Position numbers and translations under genes: made by a program
DNA from: Flavobacteriales bacterium
GTDB taxonomy: Bacteria > Bacteroidota > Bacteroidia > Flavobacteriales > UA16
Length of the DNA stretch: 7,444 bases
Reading direction: 5' to 3'
Assembly: GCA_030831885.1 (NCBI GenBank)
Contig: JAURKF010000138.1
Span: forward strand, 1-7,444
Shown: positions 1 to 5,958 of the stretch, piece by piece
How positions within the stretch are numbered: the first letter of the stretch is position 1
Layout of the letters: each line of letters begins with the position of its first letter
Notes under the pieces: generated by a model
Seen by the model: the letters and a program-made list of their open reading frames with translations, nothing else
Told to the model about the DNA's origin: nothing
Database searches by the model: none

Positions 1-318
1 ACTGAACGTATCTCCCGGAAAAAAACCACGAATACTATCAAACAGCGATTTCTGAAAATCATCAATCGGTATGTACGGAATGAGAGTCAGTAAAATGATA
101 ATTGCCGGAAAAAACGCCAAGAAAATTCGAAATGATATCGCCGATGCTCTGGTGGCCAATTGTCCCTTAACAATAGACTCTGTAAAAAAAGAGGAGACAT
201 ACCAAATTGAAAGGCCTTGGAATCCGGGAGGTCGAACTGTATCAAGATAATGCACGGTTCTGACAACTACCGGCATGTTGCGCACCTTCGATTTCCATGT
301 TGGCTTCTCAAATGACAT
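1..318 (-). CDS. YihY/virulence factor BrkB family membrane protein, N-terminal part (runs off left edge)
   Basis: The frame is open from an ATG at 318 to the left edge of the window, giving 106 residues with the C-terminal part missing. Residues 1-32 are hydrophilic and basic. After a GFQGLSIWYV segment (about 32-41) and KGQLATRASAISF (about 51-63) comes a hydrophobic, probably membrane-spanning segment, FLAFFPAIIILLTLIPYIPI (about 66-85). This order matches what I know of Bacteroidota YihY/BrkB (formerly 'ribonuclease BN') proteins, which are multi-pass inner-membrane proteins of uncertain function; the RNase BN label is now considered wrong for this family. The gene follows nadC by 28 bases on the same strand and may be transcribed with it. 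A TAnnTTTG element just upstream could also give it a nearly leaderless transcript. A second in-frame ATG at 276 (residue 15) is an alternative start. The family assignment is good; the exact start is less certain. Confidence 0.8.
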   Translation of the reverse strand, partial: MSFEKPTWKSKVRNMPVVVRTVHYLDTVRPPGFQGLSIWYVSSFFTESIVKGQLATRASAISFRIFLAFFPAIIILLTLIPYIPIDDFQKSLFDSIRGFFPGDTFS

Positions 319-323
319 CGCGG

Positions 324-331
324 CAAAAGTA
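324..331 (-). promoter_or_regulatory. Candidate -7 promoter element (TACTTTTG) before the YihY-family gene
   Basis: On the minus strand these bases read TACTTTTG, a full match to the Bacteroidota TAnnTTTG element, in the short spacer after nadC. No TTG is present 19 bases further upstream, so the -33 box is missing. Transcription would begin around 320, only a couple of bases before the ATG at 318. The match could be fortuitous. Confidence 0.35.
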
Positions 332-346
332 GATGGAATAATCGCT

Positions 347-1207
347 TTACATAGCTTTTAAACTTAGGTCGAGCGATTGTATCTGATGCGTAAGTGCCCC
401 CATCGATACATAGTCAACCCCTGCCAAGGCGTATTCTCGGATGTTTATCTCCGTTATACCTCCTGAAGCCTCAGTTTCCATAGATCCGTTTATCCATTGC
501 ACGGCCTCTGCAATTTGAGCAGGAGACATATTATCGAGTAATACGCGAAATGCAATACCTGAATCGGCTATTTGTTTTACTTCGTCCATCGTTCGTGCCT
601 CCACCTCAACTTTCAGAGACCTACCGCTTTGATCCAGGTACCTTTTCACTTTCGACAATGCTTGATTTACACCACCAGCAAAGTCGATATGGTTGTCTTT
701 TACCAATATCATGTCGTACAGGCCGAAACGGTGGTTCACTCCGCCGCCTATGCGCACCGACTCCTTCTCGAAGAATCGAAAGCATGGTGTGGTTTTGCGC
801 GTATCGAGCAGTTTACATTTGGTATCAGCAATGAGTGATTGAATACGATGTGTTTTGGTAGCAATACCACTCATACGCTGCATGAAATTGAGCGCAAGTC
901 TTTCACCGATGGTAATGCTGCGCGAAGAACCTTCTAAATAAAAGGCAACATCACTTGGCTTGATGAGTGCACCGTCGTAAAGCACTTGTTCGAACTTCAA
1001 GTTTGGATCTACTTGGGAAAACACAGAGCGAGCAATTTCGACTCCTGCCAATACACCTTCTTGCTTCACAAGCAGCCGAGCCTTTCCGTGAGCATCTTCA
1101 GGAATTGTTGATAACGTAGTATGATCGCCATCGCCCAGATCTTCCGACAGTGCGCGACGTATAAAATCATCGACATCGAAAGTGCCGACAGCAGCAGAAA
1201 CATTCAT
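347..1207 (-). CDS. nadC: Nicotinate-nucleotide diphosphorylase (carboxylating), quinolinate phosphoribosyltransferase
   Basis: This 286-residue protein has the usual length and motifs of NadC. The enzyme joins quinolinate to phosphoribosyl pyrophosphate, releasing CO2 and pyrophosphate, to make nicotinate mononucleotide in de novo NAD synthesis in the cytoplasm. The N-terminal domain carries EDLGDGDHTT (22-31) and KQEGVLAGVEIA (48-59). GERLALNFMQRMSGIAT (101-117) leads into the barrel, with the substrate-binding sequences LLDTRKTTP (133-141), GGGVNHRFGLYD (154-165), LVKDNH (168-173), VEVEA (200-204), LLDNMSP (223-229), EASGGI (246-251) and VDYVSMGALTH (264-274). The basic and acidic residues that bind substrate in the family are all in place; TRKTTPCFR differs slightly from the more usual TRKTTPGLR. 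The gene lies 27 bases after the DUF4783 gene, so the two are probably one operon. nadA and nadB are not in the window. Confidence 0.96.
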   Translation of the reverse strand: MNVSAAVGTFDVDDFIRRALSEDLGDGDHTTLSTIPEDAHGKARLLVKQEGVLAGVEIARSVFSQVDPNLKFEQVLYDGALIKPSDVAFYLEGSSRSITIGERLALNFMQRMSGIATKTHRIQSLIADTKCKLLDTRKTTPCFRFFEKESVRIGGGVNHRFGLYDMILVKDNHIDFAGGVNQALSKVKRYLDQSGRSLKVEVEARTMDEVKQIADSGIAFRVLLDNMSPAQIAEAVQWINGSMETEASGGITEINIREYALAGVDYVSMGALTHQIQSLDLSLKAM

Positions 1208-1234
1208 CCTATTAAATGGATAAGCCGACTCACA

Positions 1235-1621
1235 TTAGGCCGGTTCAATTTTGAGTTGTTTGATTTGAAGTGCGTTATTGTTTTTCTTCATGAAAAACGT
1301 TACGCGAAATATTCCCTTGGCGGTTGTTAACTCACCGATACGAAACTGATCATCAAGTTTGGATGTCCCTTGATGTTTAATTGTAAAAGCCTGTGGAGGA
1401 TTTTCTCTAAAAAAAGTTGAGAGCATTTGTTGTGCCTTCGTCCTATCACATACACCTTCATTCCCTAATAGAGTCAATTCCACTTGAGGCATGAGGTGTG
1501 AGGCTATCGTTGCCGCATCGCCCTTTTTAAGGGCAGCCGTTACAATAGGAGTAATATCCGTCTGCGCTCTCAATGCGGTAAGCGCAGAAAATATCAGCAT
1601 TAGAAACAAGGAATATTTCAT
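1235..1621 (-). CDS. DUF4783 family secreted or periplasmic protein
   Basis: This is a small 128-residue protein of unknown function. Residues 1-19 form a classic signal peptide: a basic start (MKY), a hydrophobic core rich in Leu, Phe and Ala, and a likely cut after LRA, leaving Gln20 at the mature end. There is no lipobox cysteine, so a soluble exported protein is expected. The mature part (about 109 residues) resembles the NTF2-like fold of DUF4783: a helical region with ALKKGDAATIASHL (30-43), a central FFRENPPQAF (69-78), and strands ending in FRVTFFMKKN and LQIKQLKIE. DUF4783 is essentially a Bacteroidota family and, as I recall, is often found directly beside nadC, as here (27-base gap, same strand). 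No catalytic residues are evident. The assignment to DUF4783 rests on remembered family patterns, not on a search. Confidence 0.8.
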   Translation of the reverse strand: MKYSLFLMLIFSALTALRAQTDITPIVTAALKKGDAATIASHLMPQVELTLLGNEGVCDRTKAQQMLSTFFRENPPQAFTIKHQGTSKLDDQFRIGELTTAKGIFRVTFFMKKNNNALQIKQLKIEPA

Positions 1622-1669
1622 AGCATTGAATTTTATTGGTCCATCAGTTTGTAACTCCTCCCGAGTGTG

Positions 1670-1699
1670 CTAACATAATCATAAAGGTTGAATCTTGAA
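1670..1699 (-). promoter_or_regulatory. Weak candidate promoter for the DUF4783-nadC operon
   Basis: On the minus strand TTC (1699-1697) is followed after 19 bases by TATGTTAG (1677-1670). Each box has one mismatch to the Bacteroidota TTG-N19-TAnnTTTG pattern. It lies about 50 bases before the ATG at 1621 and downstream of the rpmF terminator, the place where a new promoter is needed. A GGGAGGAG string at 1662-1655 is too far from the start codon to serve as its ribosome binding site. Confidence 0.25.
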
Positions 1700-1720
1700 C
1701 CACAGTCGGGAATTGGTAGA

Positions 1721-1757
1721 AACAAGAAAGCCGGCTCGCTGTTGTGCGGCCGGCCTA
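1721..1757 (-). terminator. Rho-independent terminator after rpmF
   Basis: Read on the minus strand, GCCGGC (1754-1749) and CGC (1748-1746) pair with GCG (1739-1737) and GCCGGC (1735-1730). They leave an ACAACA loop and one bulged A, and are followed by TTTCTTGTT. The G+C-rich stem and T-rich tail, starting 22 bases beyond the rpmF stop codon, fit termination of the yceD-rpmF transcript and separate it from the DUF4783-nadC unit. Confidence 0.72.
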
Positions 1758-1779
1758 GTATTTTGTGAAAGAATCGGTA

Positions 1780-1977
1780 TTATGCCTTCTCTGCTGTTTC
1801 TTTTTCAGCAACCACTTTACCCTTGTAGTATAGCTTGCCTTCATACCAATGCGCATGGTGCATCAAATGAGGCTGTCCGGTTGTTGGGCATGTAGCCACA
1901 TTCGGAGCTTCAATTTTGTAGTGTGTTCTGCGCTTGGCCTGGCGGGTTTGCGAGATCCTGTGTTTGGGATGTGCCAT
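1780..1977 (-). CDS. rpmF: 50S ribosomal protein L32 (bL32)
   Basis: This 65-residue basic protein is bL32 of the large ribosomal subunit. The N-terminal [20 protein letters not shown] is the diagnostic bL32 start, with its run of Lys and Arg that sits in rRNA. The family core is then seen as a [10 protein letters not shown] segment (about 29-38) and [15 protein letters not shown] (about 42-56). There is only one cysteine, so this is the form without the zinc-binding CxxC pairs. The C-terminal tail (AEKETAEKA) is a short charged extension. The gene follows the DUF177/YceD gene by 20 bases, the widespread yceD-rpmF pairing, and is followed by a terminator. The ATG has no Shine-Dalgarno sequence, as is normal in Bacteroidota. 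Confidence 0.97.
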   Translation of the reverse strand: MAHPKHRISQTRQAKRRTHYKIEAPNVATCPTTGQPHLMHHAHWYEGKLYYKGKVVAEKETAEKA

Positions 1978-1997
1978 TTCAGTATGGTATTAAAACG

Positions 1998-2540
1998 TTA
2001 TTCTTCTTCGTCAAAAAATTCATTGTCTTCCGGGTCTTCGTAGTTTAAGTTTTTCAGTGCCGCCCATTGCGTGTTGGCAGTTTGGTCAACCTTGTATTTT
2101 GCCAATTGCTGCAACGCCTGCTGGTTGCAATCGGCTTCCGATGGGTGAACTTTCCGTGCCGGCAATGCCAAATGGGCATATTCGTAAAAGTATTGCGACA
2201 AATCAATTTCATGCTCGTTGGGGCCCAAAATCAAAATGTCGTCATCCTGTTCGCTTGTTTCGTTTCCAAACTTCACAACCAGTTGTTGCTCTGTTCGAAT
2301 ATGAAGCGGCAGCGGATCACCACAATGATCGCACTCCGAATGCACTCCTCCGCCTAGCCGCGTCTGAATGACAATCATAGTGCTTTGCTTTTCAAGGTCA
2401 ACTTCCACTTGTAGGTCTGCACCTTGAATTTCTGAAAACTCGAACTGATCAAAGAACGCATCCGTCAAATGAAATTCGTATCGGTGGTTTCCCGCCTTCA
2501 AACCCAAATAGGGTATGCGGTATTCCTTTAGTTTATTCAC
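1998..2540 (-). CDS. YceD/DUF177 family protein, probable 23S rRNA accumulation factor
   Basis: The 180-residue product belongs to DUF177 (YceD). Family members are encoded next to rpmF and have been linked to 23S rRNA accumulation, best shown in plant plastids and E. coli; the mechanism is not settled. The Bacteroidota-type start MNKLKEYRIPYLGLKAGNH (1-19) is followed by a beta-rich N-terminal half. A CDHC pair at 70-73 sits in the SECDHCGDPL segment, where family members often carry paired cysteines. Then come an EIDLSQYFYEYAHLALP segment (111-127) with the conserved ARKVHP (128-133) and a further cysteine at 138. The C-terminus is strongly acidic (EDPEDNEFFDEEE). The initiation codon is GTG at 2540; no ATG fits the family's start better. 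A strong promoter lies about 27 bases upstream. It is divergent from fabH, which is unusual for this gene. Confidence 0.88.
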   Translation of the reverse strand: MNKLKEYRIPYLGLKAGNHRYEFHLTDAFFDQFEFSEIQGADLQVEVDLEKQSTMIVIQTRLGGGVHSECDHCGDPLPLHIRTEQQLVVKFGNETSEQDDDILILGPNEHEIDLSQYFYEYAHLALPARKVHPSEADCNQQALQQLAKYKVDQTANTQWAALKNLNYEDPEDNEFFDEEE

Positions 2541-2566
2541 GATGACCGAATTTCAAAAACGGACGG

Positions 2567-2596
2567 CAAAAGTAATCCATTTTTTCACAATTGCAA
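2567..2596 (-). promoter_or_regulatory. Promoter of the yceD-rpmF operon
   Basis: On the minus strand TTG (2596-2594), 19 bases, then TACTTTTG (2574-2567) is a full match to the Bacteroidota housekeeping promoter pattern TTG-N19-TAnnTTTG. Transcription should start near 2563, giving an untranslated leader of roughly 23 bases before the GTG at 2540. The -33 box ends exactly where the inverted-repeat element begins. Confidence 0.75.
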
Positions 2597-2825
2597 GGAA
2601 AAAGGATTGTAGGATTGAAGGATTGTAGGATTGAAGGATTGAAGGGGGAGATGAGTCCTCATGACTTCGGCTTACCGGTTGCCCATCTAGCTCCCAAAAC
2701 TATCACTTTAGGCATAATCGGCCGCAAGGAAGTTATGTATTGAGAAATCTGCTTTTCAGCATCTAACTATTTCATGATAAAGCAAAGGCGTCCCTACAAT
2801 CCGATTATCCTACAATCCTCTTCCC
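2597..2825. repeat. 229-base intergenic element with 19-base imperfect terminal inverted repeats
   Basis: Bases 2597-2615 and the reverse complement of 2807-2825 match at 17 of 19 positions, including 13 perfect pairs (2603-2615 with 2807-2819). This encloses about 190 bases. Five 8-mer copies start inside the left arm, and a further inverted unit lies at about 2793-2802, inside the right arm. The interior has a possible smaller hairpin (AGATG at 2649-2653 with CATCT at 2684-2688). It contains no convincing gene: a 30-codon ORF at 2651-2743 (plus) and a 36-codon open frame without an ATG at 2659-2766 (minus) match no family I know. The element fills nearly all of the 327-base gap between yceD and fabH, between their two promoters. 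It could be a small non-autonomous mobile element, a remnant of one, or a recombination scar. Confidence 0.6.
2603..2642 (+). repeat. Five tandem copies of the 8-mer AGGATTGW
   Basis: Units at 2603, 2611, 2619, 2627 and 2635 read AGGATTG followed by T, A, T, A and A; the array then breaks into a G run. Related inverted units appear at 2812-2819 and 2793-2802. There are no spacers between units, so this is not CRISPR-like. Confidence 0.9.
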
Positions 2826-2829
2826 TTGT

Positions 2830-2837
2830 TACATTTG
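2830..2837 (+). promoter_or_regulatory. -7 promoter element (TACATTTG) of the fabH-accB-accC cluster
   Basis: TACATTTG is a full match to TAnnTTTG and is followed by GCCG, as in the yceD promoter. A start near 2841 would give a leader of about 27 bases before the fabH ATG at 2868. The place for a -33 box (about 2808-2810) falls inside the right arm of the inverted-repeat element and reads TCC, so that half of the promoter is poor or non-standard. Confidence 0.6.
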
Positions 2838-2867
2838 CCGACATTTCTTTTCGAATTCATCGCATTT

Positions 2868-3869
2868 ATGTCAAAAATCACCGCCGCCATCACCGCCGTT
2901 CACGGTTATCTCCCCCCCGACCTGCTTACCAACTACGACCTTGAAAAGATGGTTGATACTACCGACGAGTGGATTCGCACGCGCACAGGGGTGCAAGAGC
3001 GACACATTTTGAAAGGGGAAGGCCTAGGAACTAGCGACATGGGCGCTGAAGCTGTGAAAGGTCTATTAGCCAAGCGCGGAATAGACGCTTCGGAAATCGA
3101 CCTGCTAATTTGTGCTACCGTAACGCCCGACCACGTGTTTCCGGCCACAGCCAATATTATTTCCGATAAAATTGGCGCCGTGAATGCATGGAGCTACGAT
3201 ATTAATGCTGCATGCTCCGGATTTCTCTTTGCGTTGGCCACCGGTTCTCAGTTTATCGAAACCGGCAAATACAAAAAAGTAGTCATTGTTGGCGCCGACA
3301 AAATGTCGAGTATTGTCGATTATACCGACAGAGCTACATGCATTCTTTTTGGTGATGCTGCCGGCGCAGTTCTGCTGGAACCCGCTTCCGATAACACCGG
3401 AGTGCTCGACAGCATATTGAGAACAGATGGCAGCGGTCGCCAATACCTTTATCAGAAAGCGGGCGGATCGGTAAACCCGGCTTCGCACGAAACGGTCGAC
3501 AAGAAGGAGCACTTCGTTTTCCAGGATGGTCAGCCTGTTTTCAAAGCTGCCGTGAAAGGCATGGCGGATGTTTCTGCCGAAATAATGGAGAAAAACAACC
3601 TTACCGCCGACGACGTAGCTTGGCTAGTTCCGCATCAGGCCAACTTGCGCATTATCGATGCCACGGCCAACCGAATGGGTGTAGGACCGGAAAAAGTGAT
3701 GGTTAACATACAGCGCTACGGCAACACCACTGCCGGTACCATTCCTCTGTGTTTATGGGATTGGGAAAAGCAATTGAACAAAGGAGATAATATCATACTT
3801 GCGGCCTTTGGCGGTGGTTTCACCTGGGGCGCGGTGTATGTGAAATGGGCCTACAACACGCCCTCATAA
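2868..3869 (+). CDS. fabH: Beta-ketoacyl-[acyl-carrier-protein] synthase III
   Basis: The 333-residue product is FabH (KAS III), the cytoplasmic enzyme that condenses a short acyl-CoA with malonyl-ACP to start type II fatty acid synthesis. The family start is clear: [23 protein letters not shown] (13-35), then [10 protein letters not shown] (38-47). The catalytic triad is intact: Cys116 in [11 protein letters not shown], His256 in VPHQANLRI, and Asn286 in [12 protein letters not shown] glycine-rich [10 protein letters not shown] near the C-terminus is also typical. The ATG at 2868 is chosen because homology begins there. A TTG further upstream at 2826 would add 14 residues that fall across the -7 promoter element. 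fabH leads the cluster accB-accC, whose products make its malonyl substrate. plsX, often a neighbour of fabH, is not in the window. Substrate preference (acetyl or branched acyl-CoA) cannot be read from the sequence. Confidence 0.96.
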   Translation: MSKITAAITAVHGYLPPDLLTNYDLEKMVDTTDEWIRTRTGVQERHILKGEGLGTSDMGAEAVKGLLAKRGIDASEIDLLICATVTPDHVFPATANIISDKIGAVNAWSYDINAACSGFLFALATGSQFIETGKYKKVVIVGADKMSSIVDYTDRATCILFGDAAGAVLLEPASDNTGVLDSILRTDGSGRQYLYQKAGGSVNPASHETVDKKEHFVFQDGQPVFKAAVKGMADVSAEIMEKNNLTADDVAWLVPHQANLRIIDATANRMGVGPEKVMVNIQRYGNTTAGTIPLCLWDWEKQLNKGDNIILAAFGGGFTWGAVYVKWAYNTPS

Positions 3870-3977
3870 TGCATCAACTTAAAACGTTTAATTTTGGCAA
3901 AGACAAATAAATCCAAAACGACTCCGGCTTCAACCGCTAAGGCAGAAGAATCAGAGTTTATTAATGAAAACCAGGAC

Positions 3978-4463
3978 ATGAATCTTTCACAAATTCAGGA
4001 GCTGATTAAGTTCGTTTCAAAAAGCGGCGTCAGCGAAGTTGCCATCGAGCAAAAAGACTTCAAGATTACCATCAAGGCTCAGGAAGCCAAGGGTAAAGTG
4101 CAAGAAGTAATTCAAGTAATGGCTCCCGCAGCCGCTCCGGTTGCTATATCTGCTGCTACGCCGGCAACAGCCGCTGCGCCCGCTCCCGCTGCAGCACCTG
4201 CTGCTGCCGAGCCAAAAGGCAATACCATCGAAGTTCGCTCACCTATGATTGGTACATTCTACCGTTCACCCGCGCCCGACAAGCCTTCATTCGTTGAGGT
4301 AGGCCAAACCATCAAGGCAGGAGATACCGTATGTGTCATCGAGGCCATGAAACTTTTCAACGAAATCGAATCGGAAGTTTCGGGAACCATCGTAAAAGTG
4401 CTTGTAAACGACAGTACTCCGGTGGAATACGACCAGCCACTCTTTTTGGTTGAACCTGCCTAA
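3978..4463 (+). CDS. accB: Acetyl-CoA carboxylase biotin carboxyl carrier protein
   Basis: With the start placed at ATG 3978 this is a 161-residue BCCP, the biotin-bearing subunit that shuttles carboxylate from AccC to the carboxyltransferase AccA/AccD (not in this window). The N-terminal [20 protein letters not shown] is the standard AccB beginning. Residues about 49-79 form a flexible Ala/Pro linker. The biotinyl domain follows (about 83-161) with the 'thumb' sequence [19 protein letters not shown] (92-110) and the biotin site EAMKLFNEI, in which Lys125 should be biotinylated. The thumb marks it as an acetyl-CoA carboxylase type carrier, not a generic biotinyl domain. The frame is open further upstream to a TTG at 3894, which would add 28 hydrophilic residues; I prefer 3978 because homology begins there. 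It lies 108 bases after fabH and 74 before accC. Confidence 0.94.
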   Translation: MNLSQIQELIKFVSKSGVSEVAIEQKDFKITIKAQEAKGKVQEVIQVMAPAAAPVAISAATPATAAAPAPAAAPAAAEPKGNTIEVRSPMIGTFYRSPAPDKPSFVEVGQTIKAGDTVCVIEAMKLFNEIESEVSGTIVKVLVNDSTPVEYDQPLFLVEPA

Positions 4464-4486
4464 TTGCATTTATGCATGTTTCGCGA

Positions 4487-4502
4487 GCGGATTAGTATCC
4501 GC
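4487..4502. repeat. Perfect 6-bp REP-like hairpin between accB and accC
   Basis: GCGGAT (4487-4492), a TAGT loop, and ATCCGC (4497-4502) form a perfect small hairpin about 35 bases before the accC ATG. No T-run follows, so it is not a typical terminator. It could be a stabilising or processing site in the accBC message, or one copy of a dispersed palindromic repeat. Confidence 0.5.
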
Positions 4503-4537
4503 CTGCTATTGACTACACACCCACGAAACAAGAAATC

Positions 4538-5872
4538 ATGTTCAAGAAAATATTGATAGCCAATCGCGGTGAAATCGCACTTCGTGTTATTCGCACCTGC
4601 AAGGAAATGGGCATCAAAACCGTGGCGGTATATTCTACTGCCGACCGCGACAGCCTGCATGTGCGCTTCGCAGATGAAGCTGTTTGCATTGGTCCGGCGC
4701 CCAGCAAAGAGTCGTACCTGAAAATCCCAAACATCATCGCGGCAGCAGAAATCACCAACGCCGACGCTATACACCCCGGTTACGGATTCCTTTCCGAAAA
4801 CGCAACCTTCTCGAAAGTGTGCAAGGAAAACGGCATCAAGTTCATCGGTGCATCGCCCGAGATGATTGAGGCCATGGGTGACAAGTCGAGCGCCAAGCAG
4901 ACCATGAAAGATGCAGGCGTTCCTACCATTCCCGGTAGCGACGGATTGCTCGATAGCCTAGAAGATGCGCTTGAAATAGCGAACAAAATCAAGTACCCCA
5001 TCATGATGAAAGCCACAGCCGGCGGCGGTGGTAAGGGTATGCGCATTTGCAAAAACGACGACGATGTACGCGACGCATGGGAAAAAACACGGCGCGAGGC
5101 GTTGGCCGCATTCGGCAATGACGGGATGTATATGGAGAAATTCGTAGAAGAGCCTCGCCATATCGAAATACAAATTGCCGGCGACCAATATGGCAAGGCG
5201 TGTCACCTCAGTGAGCGCGACTGCTCTATTCAGCGTCGTCACCAAAAGTTGGTGGAAGAAACACCCTCTCCTTACATGACCGATGAGTTGCGAGAGAAGA
5301 TGGGACAAGCTGCCATCAAAGCAGCAGAGGCGGTACAATACGAAGGCGTTGGAACGGTAGAATTCCTAGTCGATAAAAACCGAGATTTCTACTTCATGGA
5401 AATGAATACACGTATTCAGGTAGAACACACCATCACCGAAGAAGTAATCAATTATGATTTGGTGAAAGAACAAATCAAGTTAGCTGCTGGCGATCCTATC
5501 TCGGGACGTAACTACTACCCGAAGATGCACGCTATTCAATGCCGCATCAACGCAGAAGATCCATACAAGAATTTCGCGCCGAGCCCAGGAAAAATCACTT
5601 CATATCACTCACCCGGTGGACACGGCGTTCGCTTGGATACCCACGCCTATGCGGGCTACGTTATCCCTCCACACTACGACTCAATGATTTCTAAGCTCAT
5701 CGTTGTAGCACAAACGCGCGAAGAAGCCATTACCAAAATGGAGCGTGCGCTGGATGAATATATCATAGAAGGAATCAAGACGACCATACCGTTTCATCAG
5801 AAATTGATGAAGAACGAAAAGTTCCGCGAAGGAGACTTTACGACGAAGTTTATGGACACGTTTGAAATGTAA
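4538..5872 (+). CDS. accC: Acetyl-CoA carboxylase biotin carboxylase subunit
   Basis: The 444-residue protein is about the length of E. coli AccC (449). It uses ATP and bicarbonate to carboxylate the biotin on AccB, the first half-reaction of malonyl-CoA synthesis. The N-terminal domain begins [19 protein letters not shown] (3-21), with [10 protein letters not shown] at 79-88. The ATP-grasp domain has Lys116 in MGDKSSAK, Lys158, and the glycine-rich lid [10 protein letters not shown] (159-168). It also has HIEIQI (208-213), the [11 protein letters not shown] segment (227-237) and the metal and catalytic segment [11 protein letters not shown] (287-297), which carries Glu288, Asn290, Arg292 and Glu296. 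RINAEDP (336-342) supplies the conserved biotin-site arginine. All key residues appear present. It is a stand-alone biotin carboxylase, not fused to a carrier. The ATG at 4538 starts exactly at the family's N-terminus and has no Shine-Dalgarno sequence. It is last in the fabH-accB-accC cluster and converges on mutS. Confidence 0.97.
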   Translation: MFKKILIANRGEIALRVIRTCKEMGIKTVAVYSTADRDSLHVRFADEAVCIGPAPSKESYLKIPNIIAAAEITNADAIHPGYGFLSENATFSKVCKENGIKFIGASPEMIEAMGDKSSAKQTMKDAGVPTIPGSDGLLDSLEDALEIANKIKYPIMMKATAGGGGKGMRICKNDDDVRDAWEKTRREALAAFGNDGMYMEKFVEEPRHIEIQIAGDQYGKACHLSERDCSIQRRHQKLVEETPSPYMTDELREKMGQAAIKAAEAVQYEGVGTVEFLVDKNRDFYFMEMNTRIQVEHTITEEVINYDLVKEQIKLAAGDPISGRNYYPKMHAIQCRINAEDPYKNFAPSPGKITSYHSPGGHGVRLDTHAYAGYVIPPHYDSMISKLIVVAQTREEAITKMERALDEYIIEGIKTTIPFHQKLMKNEKFREGDFTTKFMDTFEM

Positions 5873-5877
5873 ATTAT

Positions 5878-5917
5878 TAGTGACTAGTGACCAGTGACTA
5901 GTGACTAGTGAGTAGTG
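5878..5917 (+). repeat. Tandem 7-mer repeat (TAGTGAC) after accC
   Basis: Units at 5878, 5885, 5892, 5899 and 5906 read TAGTGAC, with C in place of the first base in the third unit and G in place of the last base in the fifth. A partial sixth unit lies at 5913-5917. The array begins five bases after the accC stop codon. It resembles the 8-mer array before fabH in design but not in sequence. Confidence 0.9.
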
Positions 5918-5945
5918 CAGAACTCGCATCATTAGTCACTAGTCA
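5895..5945. terminator. 13-bp stem between convergent accC and mutS, possible bidirectional terminator
   Basis: TGACTAGTGACTA (5895-5907) pairs perfectly with TAGTCACTAGTCA (5933-5945) around a 25-base loop; because the left arm is repetitive, other registers can pair too. It occupies the 86-base gap between two converging genes, where a shared terminator is expected. The stem has few G-C pairs for an intrinsic terminator and no clean T-run follows on either strand, so termination is an inference from position. Confidence 0.45.
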
Positions 5946-5958
5946 TTACTCACTTTCA

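Noticed and set aside
2603..2642. Tandem repeat as a possible CRISPR fragment
   Set aside because: The 8-base units abut directly with no spacers, and no cas gene is present.
2651..2743. Thirty-codon ORF on the plus strand inside the inverted-repeat element, preceded by GGGGGAG
   Set aside because: The purine run touches the ATG with no spacing, this genome does not rely on Shine-Dalgarno sequences, and the peptide resembles nothing I recognise. The length is expected by chance.
2659..2766. Open minus-strand frame in the same element, which could be the decayed end of a small gene
   Set aside because: It has no ATG and is bounded upstream by a stop. I cannot tie the 35 residues to a family, so a pseudogene call is not supportable.
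2826..2867. TTG-initiated 14-residue N-terminal extension of FabH
   Set aside because: It overlaps the TACATTTG promoter element, so it would begin before the predicted transcript start, and FabH homology begins at the ATG at 2868.
3105..3512. Long antisense ORF within fabH
   Set aside because: It lies wholly opposite a well-conserved gene with an intact catalytic triad, and its translation has no family resemblance. The similar antisense frames inside accC, yceD and mutS were rejected for the same reason.
3869..3910. Short ORF whose ATG overlaps the fabH stop codon (13 codons), a possible leader peptide
   Set aside because: It is too short to judge, is in a different frame from accB, and has no attenuator-like structure beside it.
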